A stretch of DNA of 6,701 nucleotides from Frankiales bacterium (GCA_025465145.1 JAODNS010000270.1:1-6701), one strand, 5' to 3'. Positions 1-5,415 are shown, counted from the first letter of the stretch. Numbers and translations are program-made. Notes: generated by a model not told the origin, from the sequence alone.

Positions 1-292
1 CGTCTGCCGCGGGTGCGACCGGTGCGGCGGCGGGCTCCTCCGCGGTCGGCGCCACCGGGGCGGCCGGGACTGCGGGCGCTGCCTTCTTCGCGGGCGCCTT
101 GGCGGGGGCTGCGGGTGCGGCCGCGGCGGGCGCGGCCGGGAAGGCCTCGCGCACCTTGCGGGCGACGGGCGCCTCGATCGTGGACGAGGCGGACTTGACG
201 AACTCCCCGTTCTCCTTCAACCAGGACAGGAGGTTCTTGCTCTCGAGACCGAGCTCTTTCGCGAGCTCGTGAACGCGGGCTTTGCCGGGCAC
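1..292 (-). CDS. infB: Translation initiation factor IF-2, N-terminal part (truncated by window edge)
   Basis: IF-2 is the GTPase that brings fMet-tRNA to the 30S subunit and promotes subunit joining in the cytoplasm. Only the first 97 codons are present; the G domain and the rest lie beyond position 1. Residues 1-52 match the IF2_N fold: the start reads PGKARVHELAKELGLESK, followed by EFVKSASSTIEAPVARKVR, which is characteristic of actinobacterial IF-2. From about residue 52 the chain becomes a low-complexity Ala/Pro/Lys linker, as expected before the conserved core in high-GC actinobacteria. The GTG start at 292-290 is chosen because the homologous N-terminus begins there and a GAAGGAG ribosome binding site lies 4 nt upstream. 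It is the last visible gene of the rimP-nusA-ylxR-infB operon, 71 nt after ylxR. Identification is near certain; only completeness is limited. Confidence 0.96.
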   Translation of the reverse strand, partial: MPGKARVHELAKELGLESKNLLSWLKENGEFVKSASSTIEAPVARKVREAFPAAPAAAAPAAPAKAPAKKAAPAVPAAPVAPTAEEPAAAPVAPAAD

Positions 293-296
293 TGGA

Positions 297-303
297 CTCC
301 TTC
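297..303 (-). promoter_or_regulatory. Ribosome binding site of infB
   Basis: The minus strand reads GAAGGAG here, four bases before the GTG codon at 292-290. It is a strong Shine-Dalgarno match and supports that GTG as the infB start. The upstream hairpin at 306-327 ends three bases before it, so the site is likely accessible while the hairpin sits next to it. Confidence 0.8.
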
Positions 304-305
304 TC

Positions 306-327
306 AGGCCGGGTCGGTCCCTGGCCT
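306..327 (-). other. Hairpin in the infB leader
   Basis: The arms AGGCC (306-310) and GGCCT (323-327) pair, and inside them GGG (311-313) pairs with CCC (319-321) around the five-base loop TCGGT on the plus strand. One unpaired base (322) forms a bulge. In minus-strand mRNA this gives an eight-pair GC-rich stem between ylxR and the infB Shine-Dalgarno. There is no following U-tract, so it does not look like a classical intrinsic terminator. It could attenuate, protect mRNA ends, or have no function. Structure is seen in the sequence; role is unknown. Confidence 0.45.
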
Positions 328-359
328 CGGTACTACTGCATGGGCGTGCTCATCTGGAC

Positions 360-381
360 GGGCTCATCGAGGGCTCATCGA
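360..381. repeat. 11-bp perfect tandem duplication spanning the ylxR stop
   Basis: GGGCTCATCGA occurs twice in direct succession (360-370 and 371-381). On the minus strand the pair encodes the last codons of ylxR and its TGA at 366-364. Because 11 is not a multiple of three, gain or loss of a unit changes the reading frame of the ylxR C-terminus. With one copy the frame would still stop within a few codons, so only the tail would change. Confidence 0.85.
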
Positions 382-657
382 AGAACTGCTCTCTGTCGGG
401 ATGTCGTGCACAGGTCCTACCGCCTCCCGCACCTTCTCCCGGAGGAGGGAGAGGTCGAGCGGTCCGGTCAGGCGCATGGCCCTCGGGAACGCCCGCCGCT
501 TCTCGGCGAGGTCAACGCAGCGCGGGTCGGGGTGCACGGAGGCACCTCGTCCCGGCAGGCGGCCGGCAGGGTCCGGGACCAGGCGGTCCCCGTCACTGAC
601 GACACGCAGCAGGGTGGACTTCGCCCCCCGCTCCCGGCAACCCACACAGGTGCGCAC
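364..657 (-). CDS. ylxR: YlxR/RnpM family RNA-binding protein (DUF448)
   Basis: This is a 97-residue small basic protein of the YlxR family, encoded between nusA and infB in most Gram-positive bacteria. In Bacillus subtilis the family member binds RNA and modulates RNase P (RnpM); that role here is by homology. Family signatures are visible: RTCVGCRERGAKSTLLR at residues 2-18 with Cys4 and Cys7, then PGRGASVHPDPRC at 35-47, and a basic AEKRRAFPRAMR at 51-62. The serine-rich end (89-97) after the fold is poorly conserved and is affected by an 11-bp tandem duplication. The GTG at 657-655 is chosen because it immediately precedes the conserved RTCVGCR; the frame stays open upstream, and no clear Shine-Dalgarno is visible. 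It lies 62 nt after nusA, and a possible internal promoter sits in that gap. Confidence 0.9.
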   Translation of the reverse strand: MRTCVGCRERGAKSTLLRVVSDGDRLVPDPAGRLPGRGASVHPDPRCVDLAEKRRAFPRAMRLTGPLDLSLLREKVREAVGPVHDIPTESSSSMSPR

Positions 658-683
658 CGGGCCCGGCAGGCGAGCCGTGTCCG

Positions 684-689
684 AGTCTA
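684..689 (-). promoter_or_regulatory. Candidate -10 element upstream of ylxR-infB
   Basis: The minus strand reads TAGACT within GCGGTAGACTCGG in the 62-nt nusA-ylxR gap, matching the actinobacterial TAnnnT -10 consensus. Transcription would start about 20 nt before the ylxR GTG, giving a very short leader. No convincing -35 hexamer is seen 16-18 nt upstream, so this is a motif-only prediction of an internal promoter for ylxR-infB. Confidence 0.35.
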
Positions 690-719
690 CCGCGCGTCTG
701 GGCGCGCGCCGCTTCCCCG

Positions 720-1736
720 TTACGGGCGCTCACCCGCAGGAGTCTCGGTGTCGCTGTGGATGTCGATCCGCCAGCCGGTCAGCCGGGCGGCGAGCCGGGC
801 GTTCTGGCCCTCCTTGCCGATGGCGAGCGAGAGCTGGTAGTCGGGGACGACGACCCGCGCGGACCGCTGCGCCAGGTCGACGACCTCGACGCTGTTGACC
901 CGCGCCGGCGACAGCGCGCTGGCGACGAAGGTCGCCGGGTCGTCGGACCAGTCGACGATGTCGATCTTCTCGCCGTGCAGCTCGGTCGTCACGTTGCGGA
1001 CGCGGGAGCCGACCGGGCCGATGCACGCGCCCTTCGGGTTCAGGCCGGCGACCTTCGTCCGTACGGCGATCTTCGTACGGTGCCCCGCCTCCCGCGCCAG
1101 CGCGGCGATCTCGACCGAGCCGTCGGCGATCTCCGGCACCTCGAGCGCGAACAGGCCGCGGACGAGGTCCGGGTGCGTGCGGCTGACGGTGATCTGCGCG
1201 CCGCGCTGCCCGCGGGCGACGGCGATGACACGGCACTTGATCCGCATGCCGTGCTCGTAGACCTCGCCGGGCACCTGCTCGGCCGGCGGCAGCACGGCCT
1301 CGATGGCGTCCTCGTGCGCGCCGAGCTTGACCATGACGTTCCGGTTCGGCGCCGCGCCGGGCCGCTGCCCGGCCTGCTGGACGAACCCGCTGACCACATC
1401 GCCCTCGCGGCCGGCGTACTCGCCGAACGAGATCTCGCTCTCCGCCTCGCGCAGCCGCTGCACGATGACCTGCTTGGCGGTGCTCGCGGCGATGCGGCCG
1501 AACCCCTCCGGCGTGTCGTCGTACTCGCGCACCACCACGCCCGACTCGTCCAGCTCCTGCGCCAGCACGGCCACCTCGCCGCTCTTGCGGTCGAGTTCGA
1601 CGCGCGCGTGCGGCTGGGCGCCCTCGGTGTGCCGGTAGGCGGTGAGCAGCGCGGTCTCGATGGCCTGCACCACGAGGTCGAAGGAGATGTCCTTCTCCCG
1701 CTCGAGGCTGCGCAGGACGGCCATGTCGATCTTCAT
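720..1736 (-). CDS. nusA: Transcription termination/antitermination factor NusA
   Basis: NusA binds RNA polymerase and nascent RNA, and controls pausing, termination and antitermination, including on rRNA operons. The protein has 338 residues, normal for the short actinobacterial form that lacks the C-terminal acidic repeats of enterobacteria. The N-terminal RNAP-binding domain spans about residues 1-105 (EREKDISFDLVVQAIETALL at 12-31). An S1 domain follows at about 108-185 (REGDVVSGFVQ), carrying a Gly/Pro/Arg-containing insertion near 123-133. The KH1 and KH2 domains occupy about 195-328, with GLNPKGACIGPVGSRVRNV at 231-249 and LAIGKEGQNARLAARLTGWR at 304-323. The ATG at 1736-1734 overlaps the rimP stop in an ATGA arrangement, so translation is probably coupled, and GAGGAGG lies 7 nt upstream. 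The gene ends with TAA at 722-720. Confidence 0.97.
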   Translation of the reverse strand: MKIDMAVLRSLEREKDISFDLVVQAIETALLTAYRHTEGAQPHARVELDRKSGEVAVLAQELDESGVVVREYDDTPEGFGRIAASTAKQVIVQRLREAESEISFGEYAGREGDVVSGFVQQAGQRPGAAPNRNVMVKLGAHEDAIEAVLPPAEQVPGEVYEHGMRIKCRVIAVARGQRGAQITVSRTHPDLVRGLFALEVPEIADGSVEIAALAREAGHRTKIAVRTKVAGLNPKGACIGPVGSRVRNVTTELHGEKIDIVDWSDDPATFVASALSPARVNSVEVVDLAQRSARVVVPDYQLSLAIGKEGQNARLAARLTGWRIDIHSDTETPAGERP

Positions 1737-2206
1737 GCGTCGTCCTCCTCGTCCTTGCGCGCGAACTCGACCTGGACGGTCCCCTTGACCAGGTCCGCGT
1801 ACGGGATCTCGCGGCCGTCGAGCACGACGCGCTGCTCGTCGGCGTCGCCGAGCCGCCCGGTGACGGTGCTGCCGTCGGCGAGCGTCGCCGTCACCAGCCG
1901 CTTGACGTTGCGGCGCCAGTGCCGCGGCTCGGTGAGCGGGCGGTCGACGCCGGGCGAGCCGACCTCGAGGACGTACGAGTCGCCGAGCGCCGACGGGTCC
2001 TGCTCGTCGAGCTGGTCGAGCGCCTCGGAGACCACGCGGCTGATGTCGGCGACGTGGTCGAGGTCGATGCCGCCGTCGCGGTCGACGGCGATGCGGACGA
2101 CGCTGCGCCTGCCGGCCCTGCTGACGGTGACCTCTTCCAGGTCCGCCCCCGTCTCGGCCACGACGGGCGTCAGCAGCTCCGTCAAGCGCGCAGCGGAGGC
2201 GGTCAC
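1733..2206 (-). CDS. rimP: Ribosome maturation factor RimP
   Basis: RimP (formerly YhbC/P15a) assists late assembly of the 30S ribosomal subunit. The 157-residue product has the two expected domains: an N-terminal alpha/beta domain (about 1-92) containing IDLDHVADISRVVSEALD at 47-64 and the family hallmark YVLEVGSPGVDRPL at 78-91, then a C-terminal Sm-like beta barrel (about 95-150) with DGSTVTGRLG and the acidic tail KDEEDDA. The GTG at 2206-2204 is preferred because AGAGGAGG lies 9 nt upstream and the homologous start (T-A-S-A-A-R-L) follows; the open frame continues upstream into the divergent gene but has no family homology there. It is the first gene of the rimP-nusA-ylxR-infB operon and overlaps nusA by 4 nt. 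A divergent promoter region lies directly upstream. Confidence 0.95.
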   Translation of the reverse strand: MTASAARLTELLTPVVAETGADLEEVTVSRAGRRSVVRIAVDRDGGIDLDHVADISRVVSEALDQLDEQDPSALGDSYVLEVGSPGVDRPLTEPRHWRRNVKRLVTATLADGSTVTGRLGDADEQRVVLDGREIPYADLVKGTVQVEFARKDEEDDA

Positions 2207-2215
2207 GGTGCCGGT

Positions 2216-2223
2216 CCTCCTCT
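2216..2223 (-). promoter_or_regulatory. Ribosome binding site of rimP
   Basis: The minus strand reads AGAGGAGG, a near-perfect anti-16S match, 9 nt before the GTG at 2206. It decides the rimP start, since the frame stays open for another 66 codons upstream. Confidence 0.75.
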
Positions 2224-2240
2224 GCGGTTGTGGGTCGAGC

Positions 2241-2253
2241 TGGTCCGACCATA
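2241..2253 (-). promoter_or_regulatory. Candidate rimP promoter -10 overlapping an 11-bp palindrome
   Basis: In the 68-bp divergent gap the minus strand contains TATGGT (2253-2248), fitting a TAnnnT -10 box about 42 nt before the rimP GTG. It overlaps TGGTC-C-GACCA (2241-2251), an 11-bp interrupted palindrome that could be an operator. No good -35 hexamer is visible for either direction, and no -10 is evident for the plus-strand genes. Motif-only prediction. Confidence 0.3.
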
Positions 2254-2274
2254 GCCGTGGTTGGGTGGTCTCCG

Positions 2275-2673
2275 ATGAGCGCCGGGATGTCACGCCGTTC
2301 GCTGCTGGCTGGACTCGCCGCGGCTCCCGCGGTCGCCTGCACGTCGTCGCCCCCCGAGGCGCCGCCGGACCCGGACGTCGCCCTCCGCGCCGCCGCGGTG
2401 GCACGGGAGGTGGACCTCATCTCGCTGTACGACGCGCTGCCGCCCTCCCCCGTGCATGCCGCGCTGCGGGCGGAGCACGTCGAGCACCTGCGCGCGCTGG
2501 GCGGCGTGCTGCCGTCGGTGCGGCCGCCGCGACCGGACCCTCAGCCGGTGCCGGCCGAGCGGGCGGCGGCCGCTGGGCACGCCGCAGACGCCCTGCGTGC
2601 GTCGCGGGAGCTGGCGGGGGTGCTGGCGTCGCTGGCGGCCAGCGAGGCATCGCACCCGGTGGCGCTGGCATGA
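2275..2673 (+). CDS. Putative Tat-type lipoprotein with ferritin-like helical domain
   Basis: The 132-residue product starts with a short export signal: twin arginine in MSRRSLLAGLAAAPAVAC, with residues 7-8 RR, a hydrophobic stretch, and Cys22 in a lipobox-like AVAC. This suggests Tat export and lipid anchoring on the outer face of the membrane. The mature part is Ala-rich and helical, with acidic and histidine residues spaced as in ferritin-like bundles: EVDLISLYDAL, RAEHVEHLRALGG, and a final ASEASHPVALA. A Pro-rich stretch (PSVRPPRPDPQPVP) breaks the middle. The start could also be the ATG at 2287, which would put the twin arginines at residues 3-4; neither start has a strong ribosome binding site. 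Its stop overlaps the next gene by 4 nt, and that gene encodes a DUF4439 ferritin-like protein, so the two probably act together. Function unknown; the export signal is convincing, metal binding is inference. Confidence 0.8.
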   Translation: MSAGMSRRSLLAGLAAAPAVACTSSPPEAPPDPDVALRAAAVAREVDLISLYDALPPSPVHAALRAEHVEHLRALGGVLPSVRPPRPDPQPVPAERAAAAGHAADALRASRELAGVLASLAASEASHPVALA

Positions 2674-3089
2674 GCACCGTCAGCCTGCTCATGGCCGTCG
2701 TGGCGGCCGAGCACGCGGCGGTCTACGGGTACGGCCTGCTCGGCGCGCGGCTGGACGACGCCACGCGGCGGGTGGCCGTGCAGGCGTACGACGTGCACCG
2801 GTCGCGGCGGGACCGGGCGGTGGCGGCGCTCGGGGCGCGCGGGGTGGACGCGCCGGTGCCCTTGCCCGCGTACGAGGTGACGGTCGCGGACCGTTCAGCC
2901 GCGCTGGTGCTCGCGGTGCGACTCGAGGAGGGCGTGGCGCAGCGGTGGCGCGACCTCGTGACCGGCACGGACGAGCCCTCCCTGCGGCAGCTCGCGATCG
3001 GCTGCCTGCAGGAGAACGCGGTCCGGGCGGCCCGCTGGCGGCGGCTGGCCGGGCTGTCGCCGGTGACGGTGGCCCTGCCCGGCGTCTGA
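2670..3089 (+). CDS. Ferritin-like domain protein, DUF4439 family
   Basis: The 139-residue product matches the actinobacterial DUF4439 family, often found beside rimP or proS. It is predicted to be a four-helix bundle without a signal peptide. The first helix has the typical AAEHAAVYGYGLLGARL (12-28), the second AYDVHRSRRDRAV (39-51), the third LVLAVRLEEGVAQRWRDL (79-96), and the fourth LQENAVRAARWRRLAG (113-128). Candidate metal ligands are Glu14, His43, Glu86 or Glu87 and Glu115, an incomplete set compared with true ferritins, so iron binding is uncertain. The ATG at 2670 overlaps the preceding lipoprotein stop as ATGA, which implies coupled translation; no independent strong ribosome binding site is seen. 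The gene converges on the minus-strand lyase gene, with a long inverted repeat just after its stop. Biological role is not established. Confidence 0.87.
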   Translation: MSTVSLLMAVVAAEHAAVYGYGLLGARLDDATRRVAVQAYDVHRSRRDRAVAALGARGVDAPVPLPAYEVTVADRSAALVLAVRLEEGVAQRWRDLVTGTDEPSLRQLAIGCLQENAVRAARWRRLAGLSPVTVALPGV

Positions 3090-3097
3090 GCAGCCCG

Positions 3098-3175
3098 GAC
3101 GATCTTCTGATCTCCGAGCGAGCGGCACGACACGCCGGCGCGTCGCGACGAGCAGCCCGCAGTCAGAAGATCGTC
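3098..3175. repeat. Long inverted repeat with nested hairpin at a convergent gene junction
   Basis: GACGATCTTCTGA (3098-3110) is perfectly inverted as TCAGAAGATCGTC (3163-3175), separated by 52 bases. The arms are about 46% GC, well below the surroundings. Inside the loop a second imperfect hairpin (3128-3145, CGAC/GTCG outer pairs around a CG-CCGG-CG core) and the perfect palindrome CGTCGCGACG (3141-3150) occur. The right arm forms the last three codons and the TGA of the minus-strand lyase; the left arm lies 8 nt after the ferritin-like gene stop. It may act as a bidirectional transcription terminator without U-tracts, or be a copy of a small dispersed repeat. No target-site duplication is visible around it. 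Confidence 0.6.
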
Positions 3176-4278
3176 GGATCCTCGGCGGCGGCCAGACCGC
3201 CGGCGGGCGACAGCCGGGCCAGCACCTGCGCGAACAGGTCGCGCGCCTCGTCCGGCGAGACCTCCAGGGCAGCCGCTCCGGCGTACACCTCCTGCTTGCG
3301 CACCCCCGGCCGCGGGCCGGGGCTGCCGCCGCCGAGGTACACCCCGGAGCTCTCCGACACGTCGAGCATCGCCGTCTCGACGTCCTCCGCGGACCCGGGC
3401 AGCAGCACGTGGAACAGCGGCGTCTGCGGCCGCTCGACCACCTCCGCGACGGAGGCGATCGCCGCCGCGAGCGCCTGGGCGTGCGCGACGTACTCCGGCA
3501 TCCGCGGCAGGTGCTCGCGCAGCCCGCGCCGCGCGCCGAGGGCGAGCGGCCACAGCGACGGCAGCATCCCGCCGTGCCGCCGCCGCCAGACCCGCGCCTG
3601 CTCGATCAGGTCCTCGGTACCGACCAGCACGGCACCCTCAGGACCGCCGAGCCCCTTGTACAGCGAGACGTACGTGCTGTCGGCCAGCGCGACGACGTCC
3701 GCCAGCGGACGGCCGTACGCCGGGCCGCACTCCCACAGCCGCGCGCCGTCCAGGTGCAGGGCAGTGCCCGCGGCGCGGCACAGGTCGCTCAGGCGGGACA
3801 CCTGCGCGAAGGGCATCAGCTGCCCGCCCGTCTCGCGCTGCGGCAGCTCGAGCAGCACGGCGGCCGTCGACGGCACCGCCATCAGCTCGTCGACCGTGAC
3901 CAGTTCGCAGGCACCGCCGACCGCCGCCACCGTCAGCCCGTGCAACGCCGCCAGCGTCCCCTCCTCGTGCAGCACCGCGTGCGACGTCTGGTGCATCGCG
4001 ACCGTCCGCCGACCGCGGGTGTCCGCATGGATGCGCAGGGCGATCTGCTGCGCCATCACGCCGCTGGGCATGAGCACCGCGGCGGGTGCGCCGAACAGCG
4101 CGCGCACCTCCTCCTCGACCTCCGCCACGAGGCCGCCGTCGCCGTACCGGTCCGGCTCGCCACCGCGCGCCGCCTCGTCCGCCAACTCCGCCAGCACGTT
4201 GCTCACCGTGGGCCGGCCGTGCCCGTACAGGCGCCGCGGGCACGCGGCCGACACCTCGTCCGCCCGGCTCACCTCCAC
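3163..4278 (-). CDS. Threonine aldolase / beta-eliminating lyase family PLP enzyme
   Basis: This is a 371-residue fold-type I PLP-dependent enzyme of the beta-eliminating lyase family (PF01212), which includes low-specificity L-threonine aldolases that cleave threonine to glycine and acetaldehyde. Family features in order are RLYGHGRPTVSNVLAELAD (16-34), DRYGDGGLVAEVEEEVRALF (43-62), PSGVMAQQIAL (71-81), a probable ring-stacking His100 in HQTSHAVLHEEG, the PLP-binding LHLDGARLWE (174-183) with Asp177 and Arg180, and the Schiff-base Lys208 in STYVSLYKGLGGPEGAVL. The C-terminal domain follows to residue 355. Length is normal or slightly long. The start is uncertain: GTG at 4278 or GTG at 4272 (the latter in GTGA overlap with the upstream stop). 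It is last in the proS operon. Exact substrate cannot be deduced; threonine aldolase is the default. Its last codons fall in an inverted repeat. Confidence 0.88.
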   Translation of the reverse strand: MEVSRADEVSAACPRRLYGHGRPTVSNVLAELADEAARGGEPDRYGDGGLVAEVEEEVRALFGAPAAVLMPSGVMAQQIALRIHADTRGRRTVAMHQTSHAVLHEEGTLAALHGLTVAAVGGACELVTVDELMAVPSTAAVLLELPQRETGGQLMPFAQVSRLSDLCRAAGTALHLDGARLWECGPAYGRPLADVVALADSTYVSLYKGLGGPEGAVLVGTEDLIEQARVWRRRHGGMLPSLWPLALGARRGLREHLPRMPEYVAHAQALAAAIASVAEVVERPQTPLFHVLLPGSAEDVETAMLDVSESSGVYLGGGSPGPRPGVRKQEVYAGAAALEVSPDEARDLFAQVLARLSPAGGLAAAEDPTIF

Positions 4279-4955
4279 GACGCCACCAGCTCGGGCAGCC
4301 CGCGCAGGTCGGGCAGCGTCGCGTCGGGCACCACGTCCGACGCAGGCACCGGCCGCCCGGTCATCAGCACGGCTCGCATGCCCACTCCCTTCGCGCCCGC
4401 GACGTCGTCGCGCGGCCGGTCACCGACGAAGACGCAGCGCTCGGGGGCGACGTCGAGCTCCCGGCACAGCGCGAGGAACGCCTCCGGGTGCGGCTTCATG
4501 TGCGTCATCTCGGACGTGTACATGCGCACGTCCAGCAGGTCGAGCAGCCCGTCCCGCTCCAGCCAGGCGTCGTGCAGGTCGCGCGGCCAGTGCGTGTTCG
4601 ACAGCAGCCCCGTCCTCAGCCCGCCCGCCCGCAAGGCACTCAGGCAGTCGACGGCGTACGGGTCGTGCGCGACGGTCTCGCCCCACGCCGAGTGGTACGC
4701 CGCGGCAGCCGCGTCCAGCCCCGTCTCCTCGGTCACCGATCGCAGCAGGTCCTCCGTGGTGCCGCTGCGGTCGCCGTCAGCGACGTGCACCCGCCACCAG
4801 TGGTCCTCCGCCGCCAGCAGCTGCTGGGCCACCGGCTCCGGGTCGTCCGGTGCGAGCACCCGCGCAGCGGCCAGCCACATCTCCAGCAGGTCGACGTCTC
4901 GGTGCTCGGACAGCGTGCCGCCCCAGTCGAACAGCACGGCGTCAACGCGCGACAT
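4269..4955 (-). CDS. HAD-superfamily hydrolase (subfamily IA-like)
   Basis: The 228-residue protein has all four HAD motifs: motif I LFDWGGTL (8-15) with nucleophile Asp10, motif II LLSN with Ser119, motif III MKPHPEAF with Lys154, and motif IV FVGDRPRDDVAGAKGVGM with Asp179 and Asp183/Asp184 for Mg2+. A helical cap sits between motifs I and II (about 18-95), as in subfamily I. The residue two after the nucleophile is Gly12, where phosphatases usually have the general acid Asp, so a typical phosphomonoesterase mechanism may be altered. The ATG at 4955-4953 is chosen because it lies directly before the conserved RVDAVLFDWGGTL; it overlaps the ybaK-type stop by 14 nt, implying translational coupling. 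The substrate is unknown; a small phosphorylated metabolite is the usual guess for this family. Confidence 0.9.
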   Translation of the reverse strand: MSRVDAVLFDWGGTLSEHRDVDLLEMWLAAARVLAPDDPEPVAQQLLAAEDHWWRVHVADGDRSGTTEDLLRSVTEETGLDAAAAAYHSAWGETVAHDPYAVDCLSALRAGGLRTGLLSNTHWPRDLHDAWLERDGLLDLLDVRMYTSEMTHMKPHPEAFLALCRELDVAPERCVFVGDRPRDDVAGAKGVGMRAVLMTGRPVPASDVVPDATLPDLRGLPELVASWR

Positions 4956-5415
4956 CGGCCACCACCGCCCCGGTGAGCCGGACGAGGTCGCCCGGCGCCA
5001 GCTCGACCGACAGCCCGCGCCGCCCGCCACTGACGTGCACCGTCTCGTACGACAGCGCGGCGGCGTCGACGGCGGTGCGCAGGCGGGTCTTCTGCCCGAG
5101 CGGGCTGATCCCGCCGACGACGTAGCCTGTCGACCGCTGTGCCGCCGCTGGCTCCGCCATGACGGCCTTCTTGCCGCCTAGCGCAGCGGCCAGCGCCTTG
5201 AGGTCGAGCGACCCGGCCACCGGCACCACCGCGCAGACCAGCGTGTCGTCGAGGTCGGCGAGCAGGGTCTTGAGCATCCGCGTCGGCTCGACGCCGAGGG
5301 CCGCCGCGCCCGCCTCGCCGTACGAGCCGGTGCTGCCGGGCTCGTACGGGTGCAGCACGTGCGGGACGCCCTCGCGGCTGAGCAGCAGCGTGGCCGGAGT
5401 TCCCTTACCGGCCAC
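4942..5415 (-). CDS. ybaK: Cys-tRNA(Pro)/Cys-tRNA(Cys) deacylase, YbaK/EbsC family
   Basis: YbaK-type proteins hydrolyse Cys-tRNA(Pro) made when prolyl-tRNA synthetase mistakenly activates cysteine. The 157-residue length is typical. Visible family features are the N-terminal TPATLLLSREGVPHVLHPY (6-24), the catalytic-lysine segment RMLKTLLAD with Lys49, VPVAGSLDLKALAAALGGKK (64-83), and the glycine loop GYVVGGISPLGQKTRLRT (97-114). The GTG at 5415-5413 gives the expected N-terminus and overlaps the proS stop by 11 nt; a GGAAG lies just upstream. Direct overlap with proS puts synthetase and trans-editing factor on one transcript, consistent with their function. The family also contains members of other aminoacyl-tRNA specificity, but the GGISP-GQK loop and the proS context favour the Cys-tRNA(Pro) type. 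The symbol is assigned by family. Confidence 0.92.
   Translation of the reverse strand: MAGKGTPATLLLSREGVPHVLHPYEPGSTGSYGEAGAAALGVEPTRMLKTLLADLDDTLVCAVVPVAGSLDLKALAAALGGKKAVMAEPAAAQRSTGYVVGGISPLGQKTRLRTAVDAAALSYETVHVSGGRRGLSVELAPGDLVRLTGAVVADVAR

Noticed and set aside
1057..1080. Direct repeat CGTACGG in nusA
   Set aside because: It encodes the TKIAVRTKVA segment of the KH region, which is a conserved repeat-like peptide in NusA. No sign of a regulatory role.
2207..2404. N-terminal extension of rimP to an upstream start
   Set aside because: The extension overlaps the divergent lipoprotein gene, lacks RimP homology and ignores the AGAGGAGG site that fits the GTG at 2206.
1737..2420. Extension of the nusA frame upstream of its ATG
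   Set aside because: The frame stays open through rimP, but the extension is Arg-rich nonsense and a strong ribosome binding site precedes the ATG at 1736.
756..2669. Long plus-strand open frame antisense to nusA and rimP, reading into the DUF4439 gene
   Set aside because: It is the mirror of GC-rich codon bias in nusA and rimP. Only the part from 2670 has family homology, and nusA/rimP are unambiguous on the other strand.
3098..3175. Insertion sequence remnant or MITE
   Set aside because: The inverted arms are suggestive, but no target-site duplication or transposase remnant is visible and only one copy is in the window; kept as a repeat without mobile assignment.
2456..5181. Very long plus-strand open frames across the lyase, HAD and ybaK-type genes
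   Set aside because: The translations are low-complexity Arg/Ala/Pro/Ser strings without recognisable domains, typical shadows in high-GC DNA. The minus-strand genes show clear catalytic motifs.
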